NCBI GenBank assembly: GCA_025362825.1
Contig: JANYFF010000514.1
Location: 1 to 7,015 of the forward strand
Source: Polaromonas sp.
GTDB taxonomy: Bacteria; Pseudomonadota; Gammaproteobacteria; Burkholderiales; Burkholderiaceae_C
DNA length: 7,015 nt
Direction of reading: 5' to 3'
Shown: one piece after another, positions 1-6,010 of the stretch
Layout: each line of letters starts with the position of its first letter
Numbering within the stretch: position 1 is the first letter of the stretch
Program-made: the position numbers and the translations under genes
Notes under the pieces: model-generated
What the model saw: the letters and a program-made list of their open reading frames with translations, nothing else
Database searches by the model: none
Told to the model about the DNA's origin: nothing

Positions 1-1
1 G

Positions 2-2275
2 TGCTTTGACTGCGCGTCGTCGCTGGCTGAGTTCGAGATCGAATACGCCGACAAGAAATCGCAAACCCTCGACGTGGCCTTCAAGGCGCATGATCCGGCA
101 AAGCTGGCAGCCGCCTTTGGCCTGCCGGCCCTGGACAAGGATGCCTTCGCCGTCATCTGGACAACCACCGCCTGGACCATACCCGCCAACCAGGCGCTCA
201 ACCTGAATCCGGAGTTGAACTACGCGCTGGTCGATACCGAGCGCGGCCTGCTGGTAATGGCCGAATCGTTGGTCGAGATGTGCATGAACCGCTATGCGCT
301 TGACGGCAAAGTGCTGGCGGTGACGAAAGGCGAAAACCTTGGCAGCCTTGAATTCGAGCACCCGTTTTACGATGTAGAAAACAACGGTGAGGGCAGCTAC
401 AGCTACCGCCGCCTGTCACCGGTCTTCCTTGCCGACTACGCGACGGCCGACGATGGTACCGGCCTGGTCCATTCATCGCCTGCCTATGGTGTGGAGGATT
501 TCAACTCCTGCATCGCCAACGGCATCCAGGTGGACGACATCCTCAACCCAGTCCAGGGCCATGGCCGTTATGTTGACGAGCTGCCGCTGTTCGGCGGACT
601 CAACATCTGGAAGGCTGCGCCGCTGGTCATCGACGCGCTGCGCGACGCCGGCCGGCTGCTGGCCACCGAAACCATCACGCACAGTTACCCGCACTGCTGG
701 CGCCACAAGTCGCCGGTGATTTACCGCGCTGCAGCGCAATGGTTTATCCGCATGGATGCGGGCGAAGGCGTGTTCACCAAGGACAAGGCGTCCAGCACCC
801 TGCGCCAGCTGGCGCTGAACGCCATCGAGGAAACCAGCTTCTACCCTGAAAACGGCAAGGCCCGCCTGCAGGGCATGATTGCCGGCCGGCCCGACTGGTG
901 CATCTCGCGTCAGCGCAATTGGGGGGTACCACTGCCGTTTTTCATCCATACCGAGACAGGCGAACTGCACCCCCGCACCATGGAGCTGATGGATACCGCC
1001 GCCGCCATGGTGGCCGAAGGCGGCATAGAAGCCTGGAGCAAGGCCACGTCCGAATCTTTGATCGGCGACGACGCGCCGCTCTATACCAAGAGCAAGGACA
1101 TCCTTGACGTCTGGTTCGACTCAGGCACCACGCATTACACCGTGCTGCAGCGCAGCCATCTGGCACAGTCCACCTGGCCGGCCGACCTCTACCTTGAAGG
1201 CCACGACCAGCACCGCGGCTGGTTCCATTCGTCCCTGCTGACGGCCTGCGCCATGTACGACCGTGCACCTTACAAAGGTTTGCTGACCCACGGCTTTACC
1301 ATCGACAGCAAGGGCCGCAAGATGAGCAAGTCGCTCGGAAACGGCATTGAACCGCAGGAAGTCAATAAAAAGCTGGGTGCAGAAATCATCCGCCTGTGGG
1401 TGGCTTCGAGCGACTACTCCGGCGACATCGCCGGCGACGACAAGATCCTGGCCCGCGTTGTGGATGCCTACCGCCGCATTCGCAACACCCTGCGCTTCCT
1501 GATGGCCAACGTCAGCGACTTCGACGTGGCCGCTGATGCCGTGCCTTTCGCAGACATGTTGGAGATAGACCGCTATGCACTGAGCCGCGTGGCGCAGTTG
1601 CAGGCTGACATCCTGGCGCACTACGAGCGCTATGAGTTCCACCCGGTGGTGTCAAAACTGCAAATCTATTGCAGCGAAGACCTTGGCTCGTTTTACCTCG
1701 ACATCCTGAAGGACAGGCTCTACACCACGGCGCCCAAATCGCTGGCGCGCCGCAGTGCACAGACAGCGCTGCACCAGATCACGCATGCCATGCTGCGTCT
1801 GATGGCGCCTTTCCTCAGCTTCACTGCTGAAGAAGCCTGGAAGACCTTTGGTTCGTCCGAGTCCATCTTCCTAGAAACCTATGCTGCGCTCGGTACACCG
1901 GACGAGGCACTGCTTGCCAAATGGTCAAGGATTCGCGAGATACGCGATGCGGTGAACAAGGACATCGAAACCCTGCGCGCTGACGGCAAGGTAGGCTCAT
2001 CGCTACAGGCCGAAGTCGTCCTAGAAGTCAACGCCGAAGACCTTGCACTGCTTGACTCGCTAGGGTCAGACGTGAAATTCGTTTTCATCACGTCAGCTAT
2101 TAAATTAGTAGCTGGAAGTTCCCTAAAAACGGCGGTTATAGCCAGTTCTCATGAAAAATGCGAGCGCTGCTGGCATTACCGGGAGGATGTGGGCACCGAC
2201 GCCGCACATCCCACCATCTGCGGCCGCTGCACCAGTAACCTGTATGGTGCGGGTGAAGTCAGGACTGTTGCCTGA
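2..2275 (+). CDS. ileS: Isoleucyl-tRNA synthetase, 5' truncated by window edge
   Basis: Cytoplasmic class I aminoacyl-tRNA synthetase that charges tRNA-Ile with isoleucine and edits misactivated valine. The frame is open from base 2, and 757 residues are visible against roughly 940-950 for the family, so about 190 N-terminal residues, including the HIGH motif, lie off the left edge. Visible landmarks in order: a CxxC at the very start (CFDC), matching the start of the CP1 linker; the threonine-rich editing motif WTTTAWTIPAN (from 158); GTGLVHSSPAYGVEDF of the editing pocket (from 455); DVWFDSG (1106-1126); the KMSKS loop, here GRKMSKSLGN (KMSKS at 1319-1333); an anticodon-binding helical domain; and a C-terminal zinc finger, CERCW (from 2159) plus CGRC (2219-2230). 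The protein ends at TGA 2273-2275. A near-perfect palindrome is translated just before the zinc finger (see the repeat at 2094). lspA follows after 10 bases. The identification is essentially certain. Confidence 0.98.
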   Translation, partial: CFDCASSLAEFEIEYADKKSQTLDVAFKAHDPAKLAAAFGLPALDKDAFAVIWTTTAWTIPANQALNLNPELNYALVDTERGLLVMAESLVEMCMNRYALDGKVLAVTKGENLGSLEFEHPFYDVENNGEGSYSYRRLSPVFLADYATADDGTGLVHSSPAYGVEDFNSCIANGIQVDDILNPVQGHGRYVDELPLFGGLNIWKAAPLVIDALRDAGRLLATETITHSYPHCWRHKSPVIYRAAAQWFIRMDAGEGVFTKDKASSTLRQLALNAIEETSFYPENGKARLQGMIAGRPDWCISRQRNWGVPLPFFIHTETGELHPRTMELMDTAAAMVAEGGIEAWSKATSESLIGDDAPLYTKSKDILDVWFDSGTTHYTVLQRSHLAQSTWPADLYLEGHDQHRGWFHSSLLTACAMYDRAPYKGLLTHGFTIDSKGRKMSKSLGNGIEPQEVNKKLGAEIIRLWVASSDYSGDIAGDDKILARVVDAYRRIRNTLRFLMANVSDFDVAADAVPFADMLEIDRYALSRVAQLQADILAHYERYEFHPVVSKLQIYCSEDLGSFYLDILKDRLYTTAPKSLARRSAQTALHQITHAMLRLMAPFLSFTAEEAWKTFGSSESIFLETYAALGTPDEALLAKWSRIREIRDAVNKDIETLRADGKVGSSLQAEVVLEVNAEDLALLDSLGSDVKFVFITSAIKLVAGSSLKTAVIASSHEKCERCWHYREDVGTDAAHPTICGRCTSNLYGAGEVRTVA
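2094..2114. repeat. Near-perfect 21-base palindrome inside ileS
   Basis: The core GCTATTAAATTAGTAGC (2096-2112) is flanked by CA and TG, which also pair. The arms match along their length apart from one T/G position and a central A. It is translated in frame as part of TSAIKLVAG, in the variable linker before the C-terminal zinc finger of IleS. It is AT-rich, with TTA and GTA codons, inside an otherwise GC-rich gene. A 17-base relative with 13 of 17 identical positions lies at 2929-2945, after lspA. Shared length and ends suggest one family of short palindromic elements. Confidence 0.6.
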
Positions 2276-2279
2276 GGGA
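2273..2279 (+). promoter_or_regulatory. lspA ribosome binding site overlapping the ileS stop
   Basis: The sequence TGAGGGA contains both the ileS stop codon (TGA 2273-2275) and a GAGGG Shine-Dalgarno core (2274-2278). The core sits 7 bases before the ATG at 2286. It fixes the lspA start and suggests that ribosomes finishing ileS feed translation of lspA. Confidence 0.75.
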
Positions 2280-2285
2280 TTTTTT

Positions 2286-2786
2286 ATGGCTAAAACAACC
2301 TTCACCAAAACCTCCAGCGCCATGCTGCCATGGCTGGGCCAGGCCCTGCTGCTGCTGATTGCCGACCAGTTCACCAAGGTGCTGATTCTTGGTTACTACA
2401 AGCTCGGTGACGCGACCTATGTCACCAGCTTTTTCAACGTCGTACGCGTCCACAACACCGGCGCCGCGTTTTCCTTCCTGGCATCTGCGTCGGGCTGGCA
2501 GCGCTGGTTTTTTACTGCCATCGGCGTCGCCGCCGCGCTGTTCATCATCTGGATGCTTAAGTCGCATGCCGGGCAAAAGCTGTTTTCGTTCGCGCTGGCC
2601 TGCATTCTGGGCGGCGCCATTGGCAACGTGATCGACCGCAGCATGCATGGCTATGTAGTTGATTTTCTGGACTTCCACTATGCAGGCTGGCATTTCCCGG
2701 CCTTCAACGTGGCCGACAGCGCCATCACCATAGGCGCAGTCTGCCTGATACTGGACGAGCTGCTCAGGGTGCGCCGAGCTCGCTAG
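2286..2786 (+). CDS. lspA: Lipoprotein signal peptidase (signal peptidase II)
   Basis: Inner-membrane aspartic protease that cuts the signal peptide from diacylglyceryl-modified prolipoproteins, just before the lipidated cysteine; it is the target of globomycin. The protein is 166 residues, normal for the family, with four predicted membrane helices at about 15-36, 72-91, 98-116 and 139-160. Conserved blocks in order are DQFTK (27-31), VRVHNTGAAFSFL (53-65), GGAIGNVIDR (109-118) and FPAFNVADSAI (137-147). The catalytic aspartates are D117 and D144. The frame stays open upstream to 2151, but the ATG at 2286 is chosen because it has a good GAGGG site and gives the usual N-terminus; the longer version would overlap the ileS zinc finger. 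It is almost certainly cotranscribed with ileS. No strong terminator with a T-tract follows. Confidence 0.97.
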   Translation: MAKTTFTKTSSAMLPWLGQALLLLIADQFTKVLILGYYKLGDATYVTSFFNVVRVHNTGAAFSFLASASGWQRWFFTAIGVAAALFIIWMLKSHAGQKLFSFALACILGGAIGNVIDRSMHGYVVDFLDFHYAGWHFPAFNVADSAITIGAVCLILDELLRVRRAR

Positions 2787-2858
2787 GGCGCAGCCAATCC
2801 CACATTTGTTGCATCGCTTAACGACTCCCCACCAACAAGTGTGTCGTCAGAAACTTGC

Positions 2859-2872
2859 CTCAAAACCTTGAG
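2859..2872. terminator. Small hairpin, possible weak terminator
   Basis: Five-base perfect stem CTCAA/TTGAG with the tetraloop AACC, lying between two convergent genes. On the plus strand it is followed by AAAATGTA, not a run of T. On the minus strand no T-run follows either. The stem is short and AT-rich, so the terminator role rests on location only. Confidence 0.2.
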
Positions 2873-2928
2873 AAAATGTAGTTCTGGGATCAGATAGGCT
2901 GCCTGCCTCTGTCAAGCAGTCATAGCTC

Positions 2929-2945
2929 GCTATTTATTTGATAGC
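2929..2945. repeat. Short palindrome GCTAT-N7-ATAGC, relative of the ileS repeat
   Basis: Perfect 5-base arms, GCTAT and ATAGC, surround TTATTTG. It has the same 17-base length as the core of the ileS palindrome and matches it at 13 of 17 positions, including the first six and last four bases. It lies 14 bases beyond the stop of the NUDIX gene. My memory is that similar AT-centred palindromes are scattered through Comamonadaceae genomes, which would need a genome-wide count to confirm. Confidence 0.5.
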
Positions 2946-2958
2946 ACCAACGCTGGGT

Positions 2959-3783
2959 TCAAGTATGAAGCCCCAACACCTCGACCAGAATCAGCGCAGC
3001 TTCCGTTGTGAACGCCCCGCGTTGCATAGCCTGCAGCAGGGTGTCGCTGTCCATCAGAGCAAACTGAGCCACCTCACCATCCCGGTTCACCGGCGTCACG
3101 CCTTCGGGCACTGTACAGCGGAACCAGTCGATGTCTTCGATCACATAGCCCCTGCCCTTGCCATCGTTGGCCGGCCTGCGGGTTAGGATGCGGCCGCCGT
3201 AGACGACGTCTTGCAGCGTGGGCATCCTCAGCCCGGCTTCTTCCCAGGTTTCGCGCTCCAGCGCGGTTTCGACGGTATCGGCAGCGGAAACCATGCCGCC
3301 CATCAAGGTGTCCCACAGGCCCGGATCGTTGGACTTCTTCATCGACCGCTGCTGCACCCAGTGGCGGCCGTCGGGTGTCTGGCCGACCAGGTGAACGGCT
3401 GCGGTCGTGATACCAAGCGTCCGCACCGCCGCGCGTTCCACCGTGCCCTTGAGGTGGTCGAACTGGTCGTGGACGGCAAGCTGTTCGCTGCGCCATTCAC
3501 CGGCCAGGCCGGCGCCGTAGAGCGCACGGGCCAGCAGGTTCAGGCTGGTGGTGACGTCGCCCAGCAGGCGCCAGCCGAGCTCCACCGGATGCTCCTGCTG
3601 CAGGATCTGGCTGATGGCGTCCAGCATGACGTGCAGTGCCTGGTCATCCAGCAGGCCGGCCTCGACCGAGCCGATGACCGACTGCCCGGCCCACAGCGGC
3701 ACGCGGCGCCGCAATGGTTGCACGATGGCCCGTCCACGCAAGTCCTTGAGCCAGGGCGCGTCAAACACCAGCTGGCCAGCCAC
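2959..3783 (-). CDS. NUDIX hydrolase with N-terminal DUF4743 domain
   Basis: Predicted cytoplasmic pyrophosphohydrolase of 274 residues. Residues 1 to about 120 match the DUF4743 type of N-terminal region (WLKDLRGRAI, RRVPLWAGQSVIGSV), and about 125-265 form the NUDIX fold. The NUDIX box spans residues 163-185 (bases 3229-3297): G163, then D169 where Glu is usual, then RETWEEAGL at 177-185. The metal-binding REx2EE core is intact. Relatives with this architecture include the NUDIX part of yeast and plant thiamin-pyrophosphokinase-linked proteins, reported to hydrolyse damaged (oxo/oxy) thiamin diphosphate; applying that substrate here is inference. The start is GTG 3783-3781, the first possible codon after the upstream in-frame TAG of the oxidoreductase (3792-3790). 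No strong Shine-Dalgarno is visible, so translation is probably coupled to that gene. It ends at TGA (2961-2959). Confidence 0.9.
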   Translation of the reverse strand: MAGQLVFDAPWLKDLRGRAIVQPLRRRVPLWAGQSVIGSVEAGLLDDQALHVMLDAISQILQQEHPVELGWRLLGDVTTSLNLLARALYGAGLAGEWRSEQLAVHDQFDHLKGTVERAAVRTLGITTAAVHLVGQTPDGRHWVQQRSMKKSNDPGLWDTLMGGMVSAADTVETALERETWEEAGLRMPTLQDVVYGGRILTRRPANDGKGRGYVIEDIDWFRCTVPEGVTPVNRDGEVAQFALMDSDTLLQAMQRGAFTTEAALILVEVLGLHT

Positions 3784-3789
3784 AGCAGC

Positions 3790-4785
3790 CTACAGCGTCA
3801 GGATGGTGGAGCCCGTGGTCTTGCGCGCTTCGAGCGAGCGGTGCGCTTCGGCCACATCGCTCAACGCAAAGCGCTGGTCAATGCGGATGTCGACCTGGCC
3901 GCTGGTCACCATGGCAAACAGGTCGTCGGCCATCTCCTGGGTGCTTTCGCGTGTGGCGATATGGGTAAACACCGTCGGGCGCGAGACATACAGCGAACCC
4001 TTGGCACCCAGCAGACCGATATCCAGCGGTTCGACCTTGCCCGACGCATTGCCGAAGTTGGCCAGCAATCCGAAGGGGCGCAGGCAGTCCAGCGACTTGA
4101 GGAAGGTGTCCTTGCCAACCGAGTCATACACCACCTTGACGCCCTTGCCGCCGGTGATGTCCTTGACCCGCGCCACGAAGTCTTCTTTGGCGTAGTTGAT
4201 GACATGCGCAGCGCCCAGCGATTTGGCGAGTGCGCACTTTTCGTCCGAGCCGGCGGTGCCTATCAGCTGCAGGCCCATGGCTTTGGCCCACTGGCAGGCA
4301 ATCAGCCCCACGCCACCCGCGGCTGCATGAAACAGCACATAGTCACCAGGCTGCAGGCCGCCTTGTGGCTGCGTCCGGCGCAGCAGGTACTGAGCGGTCA
4401 AGCCCTTGAGCATCATGGCCGCACCGGTCTCGAAGGAGATCGCATCGGGCAGGCGACACACACAACGGGCCGGCATCACGCGGACTTCGCAATAAGCACC
4501 CGGCGGCTGGCTGGTGTAGGCGGCACGGTCACCCACACTGAGGTGCGTGACACCTTCACCCACGGCTTCCACGACGCCAGAAGCCTCCATGCCGAGCTGA
4601 AGCGGCATGGGCAGCTTGTAAACACCGGCGCGTTGGTAGATATCGATGTAGTTGAGGCCGATGGCCTTGTGGCGTATGCGGATTTCGCCGGGGCCTGGGT
4701 CGCCTACCGTGACATCGACGAGCTTGAGTTCTTCAGGGCCGCCATGCTGGTTGATGATGATGGCTTTGGAGGTCAGGGAGGTCAT
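3790..4785 (-). CDS. qor: NADPH:quinone oxidoreductase, zinc-free MDR family
   Basis: Cytoplasmic medium-chain dehydrogenase/reductase that would reduce quinones or other reactive carbonyl/enone compounds with NADPH. It has 331 residues, against about 327 for E. coli Qor. The GroES-like N-terminal half carries GLNYIDIYQRAGVY (43-56), LGMEASGVV (64-72) and GEGVTHLSVGDRAAY (76-90). The Rossmann half carries HAAAGGVG (153-160), the nucleotide-binding loop of the quinone reductase branch, followed by GTAGSDEK (176-183) and LGAAHVINY. The zinc ligands of alcohol dehydrogenases are not apparent. The frame is open up to 4857, but the ATG at 4785-4783 is chosen because AAGGA (4795-4791) lies 5 bases before it and the protein then starts as the family does. 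The NUDIX gene follows 6 bases after the TAG stop. The exact substrate cannot be read from sequence. Confidence 0.93.
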   Translation of the reverse strand: MTSLTSKAIIINQHGGPEELKLVDVTVGDPGPGEIRIRHKAIGLNYIDIYQRAGVYKLPMPLQLGMEASGVVEAVGEGVTHLSVGDRAAYTSQPPGAYCEVRVMPARCVCRLPDAISFETGAAMMLKGLTAQYLLRRTQPQGGLQPGDYVLFHAAAGGVGLIACQWAKAMGLQLIGTAGSDEKCALAKSLGAAHVINYAKEDFVARVKDITGGKGVKVVYDSVGKDTFLKSLDCLRPFGLLANFGNASGKVEPLDIGLLGAKGSLYVSRPTVFTHIATRESTQEMADDLFAMVTSGQVDIRIDQRFALSDVAEAHRSLEARKTTGSTILTL

Positions 4786-4945
4786 TTTTTTCCTTGTCTT
4801 TTGTATGGCGTGGATTGCGCTGATCGTGCTGCGAACGCAGGCCCGGTATGGTGCCACGAATCACCATCGCCTGCAGCGCAGGGCGTATCACAGCCGATGC
4901 GACGGGCTTCCACAGACCAGCAGTTGGCTTGTTAAAGTGATGACC
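4786..4945. promoter_or_regulatory. Divergent intergenic region (qor and EamA gene)
   Basis: These 160 bases separate the start codons of two divergent genes, so both promoters should lie here. On the plus strand, TTCCAC (4908-4913) and TTAAAG (4932-4937) with 18 bases between them are a poor -35/-10 pair very close to the EamA start. I found no convincing -10 for the minus-strand gene and no clear operator or riboswitch. The regulatory role is inferred from geometry. Confidence 0.4.
4791..4795 (-). promoter_or_regulatory. Shine-Dalgarno of the quinone oxidoreductase
   Basis: AAGGA on the minus strand, followed by five A residues and then ATG at 4785-4783. It decides the start codon against a frame that stays open for another 24 codons. 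Confidence 0.75.
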
Positions 4946-5947
4946 ATGAATCAACGTCTTACACCCGCCACGGCCCTGCTGCTGGTGGTTCCACCGGCGC
5001 TGTGGGCCGGCAACGCCGTGGTTGGCCGCCTCGTCACCGGCTTGGTGCCGCCCATGACGCTTAACTTTTTTCGCTGGGCATTAGCCTTCGTTATCCTGCT
5101 GCCGATGGCATACCGCGTACTGGGTCCTGGCAGCGCCTTGTGGCCGCACTGGAAGCGCTTTGCCCTGCTCGGCCTGCTGGGCGTGGGCTGCTACAACGCC
5201 CTGCAATACCTCGCATTGAAAACTTCCACACCGCTCAATGTCACGCTGGTCGCCGCCAGCGTTCCAGTATGGATGCTGGGCATAGGGGCACTGTGCTTCG
5301 GCCAGCCGGTTTCACGCCGGCAAATGGCGGGCGCGCTGCTGTCTGTCGCCGGTGTGCTGCTGGTACTGTCGCGCGGCCAGTGGAGCTTGCTGGTGCAGGT
5401 ACACCTGGTGCCGGGCGACGTGTATGTGCTGCTGGCCACCATCGCCTGGGCTTTTTACAGCTGGCTGCTGGCAAATCCGAGCGACCCACCGGAAATCCGC
5501 AACGACTGGGCCGCTTTTCTAATGGCGCAGATTGTGTTTGGCTTGGGCTGGTCGGGCGCCTTCGCGGGCGGCGAATGGGCCTTGACAGGCGCTCACATCA
5601 TTTGGAGCTGGCCGCTGGCCATCGCCCTGCTGTATGTTGCCGTCGGGCCTGCGGTGATCGCCTACCGCTGCTGGGGCATGGGCGTGCAACGTGTTGGCCC
5701 GGCCATGGCGGGGTTCTTCTCAAACCTCACCCCGCTCTTTGCTGCGGTGCTATCGGCAGCATTTCTGGGTGAGCTACCGCACCCTTACCATGGTCTGGCG
5801 TTTTTACTGATATCGGCGGGATCGTGGTGTCGGCGCCGCGCACATTGGTGCCGCGTGACCAAGCCATCCGGTCGGAATAACGTCAAGATCGCACCTTCCC
5901 GGACGATGTGGAAGGACGGCCTGCGAATCTTCCCCGACCTCGTGTAG
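4946..5947 (+). CDS. DMT-superfamily (EamA) transporter, C-terminus probably frameshifted
   Basis: Inner-membrane drug/metabolite transporter with two EamA repeats (about 8-140 and 155-300) and ten expected membrane helices. Typical features are PALWAGNAVVGR near the N-terminus, TLNFFRWALAFVILLP (38-53), ALKTSTPLNVTLVAASVPVW (90-109) and GPAMAGFFSNLTPLFAAVLSA (251-271). Up to FLLI (residue 289, near 5810) it follows the family. After that this frame gives a 44-residue Arg/Trp-rich tail ending at TAG 5945-5947. In the frame beginning at ATC 5812, the expected helix end reads IGGIVVSAPR and stops at TAA 5878-5880, giving a 311-residue protein of normal size. One base is therefore missing near 5801-5812, by mutation or by sequencing error. 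The ATG at 4946 is chosen with a weak AAGTGA site; ATG 4940 is an alternative. The substrate is unknown; amino acids or other metabolites are typical. Confidence 0.85.
   Translation: MNQRLTPATALLLVVPPALWAGNAVVGRLVTGLVPPMTLNFFRWALAFVILLPMAYRVLGPGSALWPHWKRFALLGLLGVGCYNALQYLALKTSTPLNVTLVAASVPVWMLGIGALCFGQPVSRRQMAGALLSVAGVLLVLSRGQWSLLVQVHLVPGDVYVLLATIAWAFYSWLLANPSDPPEIRNDWAAFLMAQIVFGLGWSGAFAGGEWALTGAHIIWSWPLAIALLYVAVGPAVIAYRCWGMGVQRVGPAMAGFFSNLTPLFAAVLSAAFLGELPHPYHGLAFLLISAGSWCRRRAHWCRVTKPSGRNNVKIAPSRTMWKDGLRIFPDLV
5894..5915. repeat. Inverted repeat after the ancestral EamA stop
   Basis: CCTTCC (5894-5899) and GGAAGG (5910-5915) form a perfect 6-base stem with a 10-base loop. It begins 13 bases after the TAA (5878-5880) that would end an unshifted EamA gene. 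GGAAG (5910-5914) can also pair with CTTCC at 5929-5933, so two folds compete. No T-tract follows. It could be a weak terminator or chance; in the present frame it lies inside the aberrant tail. Confidence 0.3.
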
Positions 5948-6010
5948 GACTGCGGCGCACAGGGCGCTGATTTGAACAAAACAGCCGTGATGTCCGGGAC
6001 AATCCGATTC

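Larger units (their letters stand above)
2787..2958. other. Convergent intergenic region after lspA
   Basis: This is the 172-base gap between the stop codons of lspA (+) and the NUDIX gene (-). I see no credible ORF or RNA gene. It holds a small perfect hairpin, CTCAA-AACC-TTGAG (2859-2872), a weak ACGAC/GTCGT pairing with a 17-base loop (2821-2847), and the palindrome at 2929-2945. None has a clear T-tract, so a bidirectional terminator is plausible from position but not shown. Confidence 0.5.

Noticed and set aside
473..970. Antisense open frames across ileS (for example 473-970 and 1121-1642, minus strand)
   Set aside because: They are shadows of a well-conserved gene in GC-rich DNA, with no domain features or ribosome sites.
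2151..2285. Longer lspA start
   Set aside because: It would overlap the conserved IleS zinc finger, whereas the ATG at 2286 has a well-spaced ribosome site and the normal LspA N-terminus.
4786..4857. 24-codon upstream extension of the oxidoreductase
   Set aside because: The added residues do not fit the family, and a good AAGGA site lies just before the internal ATG at 4785.
3211..4935. 574-codon open frame on the plus strand
   Set aside because: It runs antisense to both the NUDIX and oxidoreductase genes. Those share one frame, so a single antisense frame stays open across both. The translation is low-complexity, with no recognisable domain, while the minus-strand proteins have clear family motifs.
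4652..4945. Upstream in-frame extension of the EamA gene
   Set aside because: It overlaps the start and 5' part of the oxidoreductase on the other strand and does not look like transporter sequence. The family N-terminus begins at the ATG near 4946.
5972..6003. TTGAAC ... GACAAT as a promoter for the AsmA gene
   Set aside because: The spacing is 20 bases and the -10 matches only four of six positions, so it is too weak to list as a feature.
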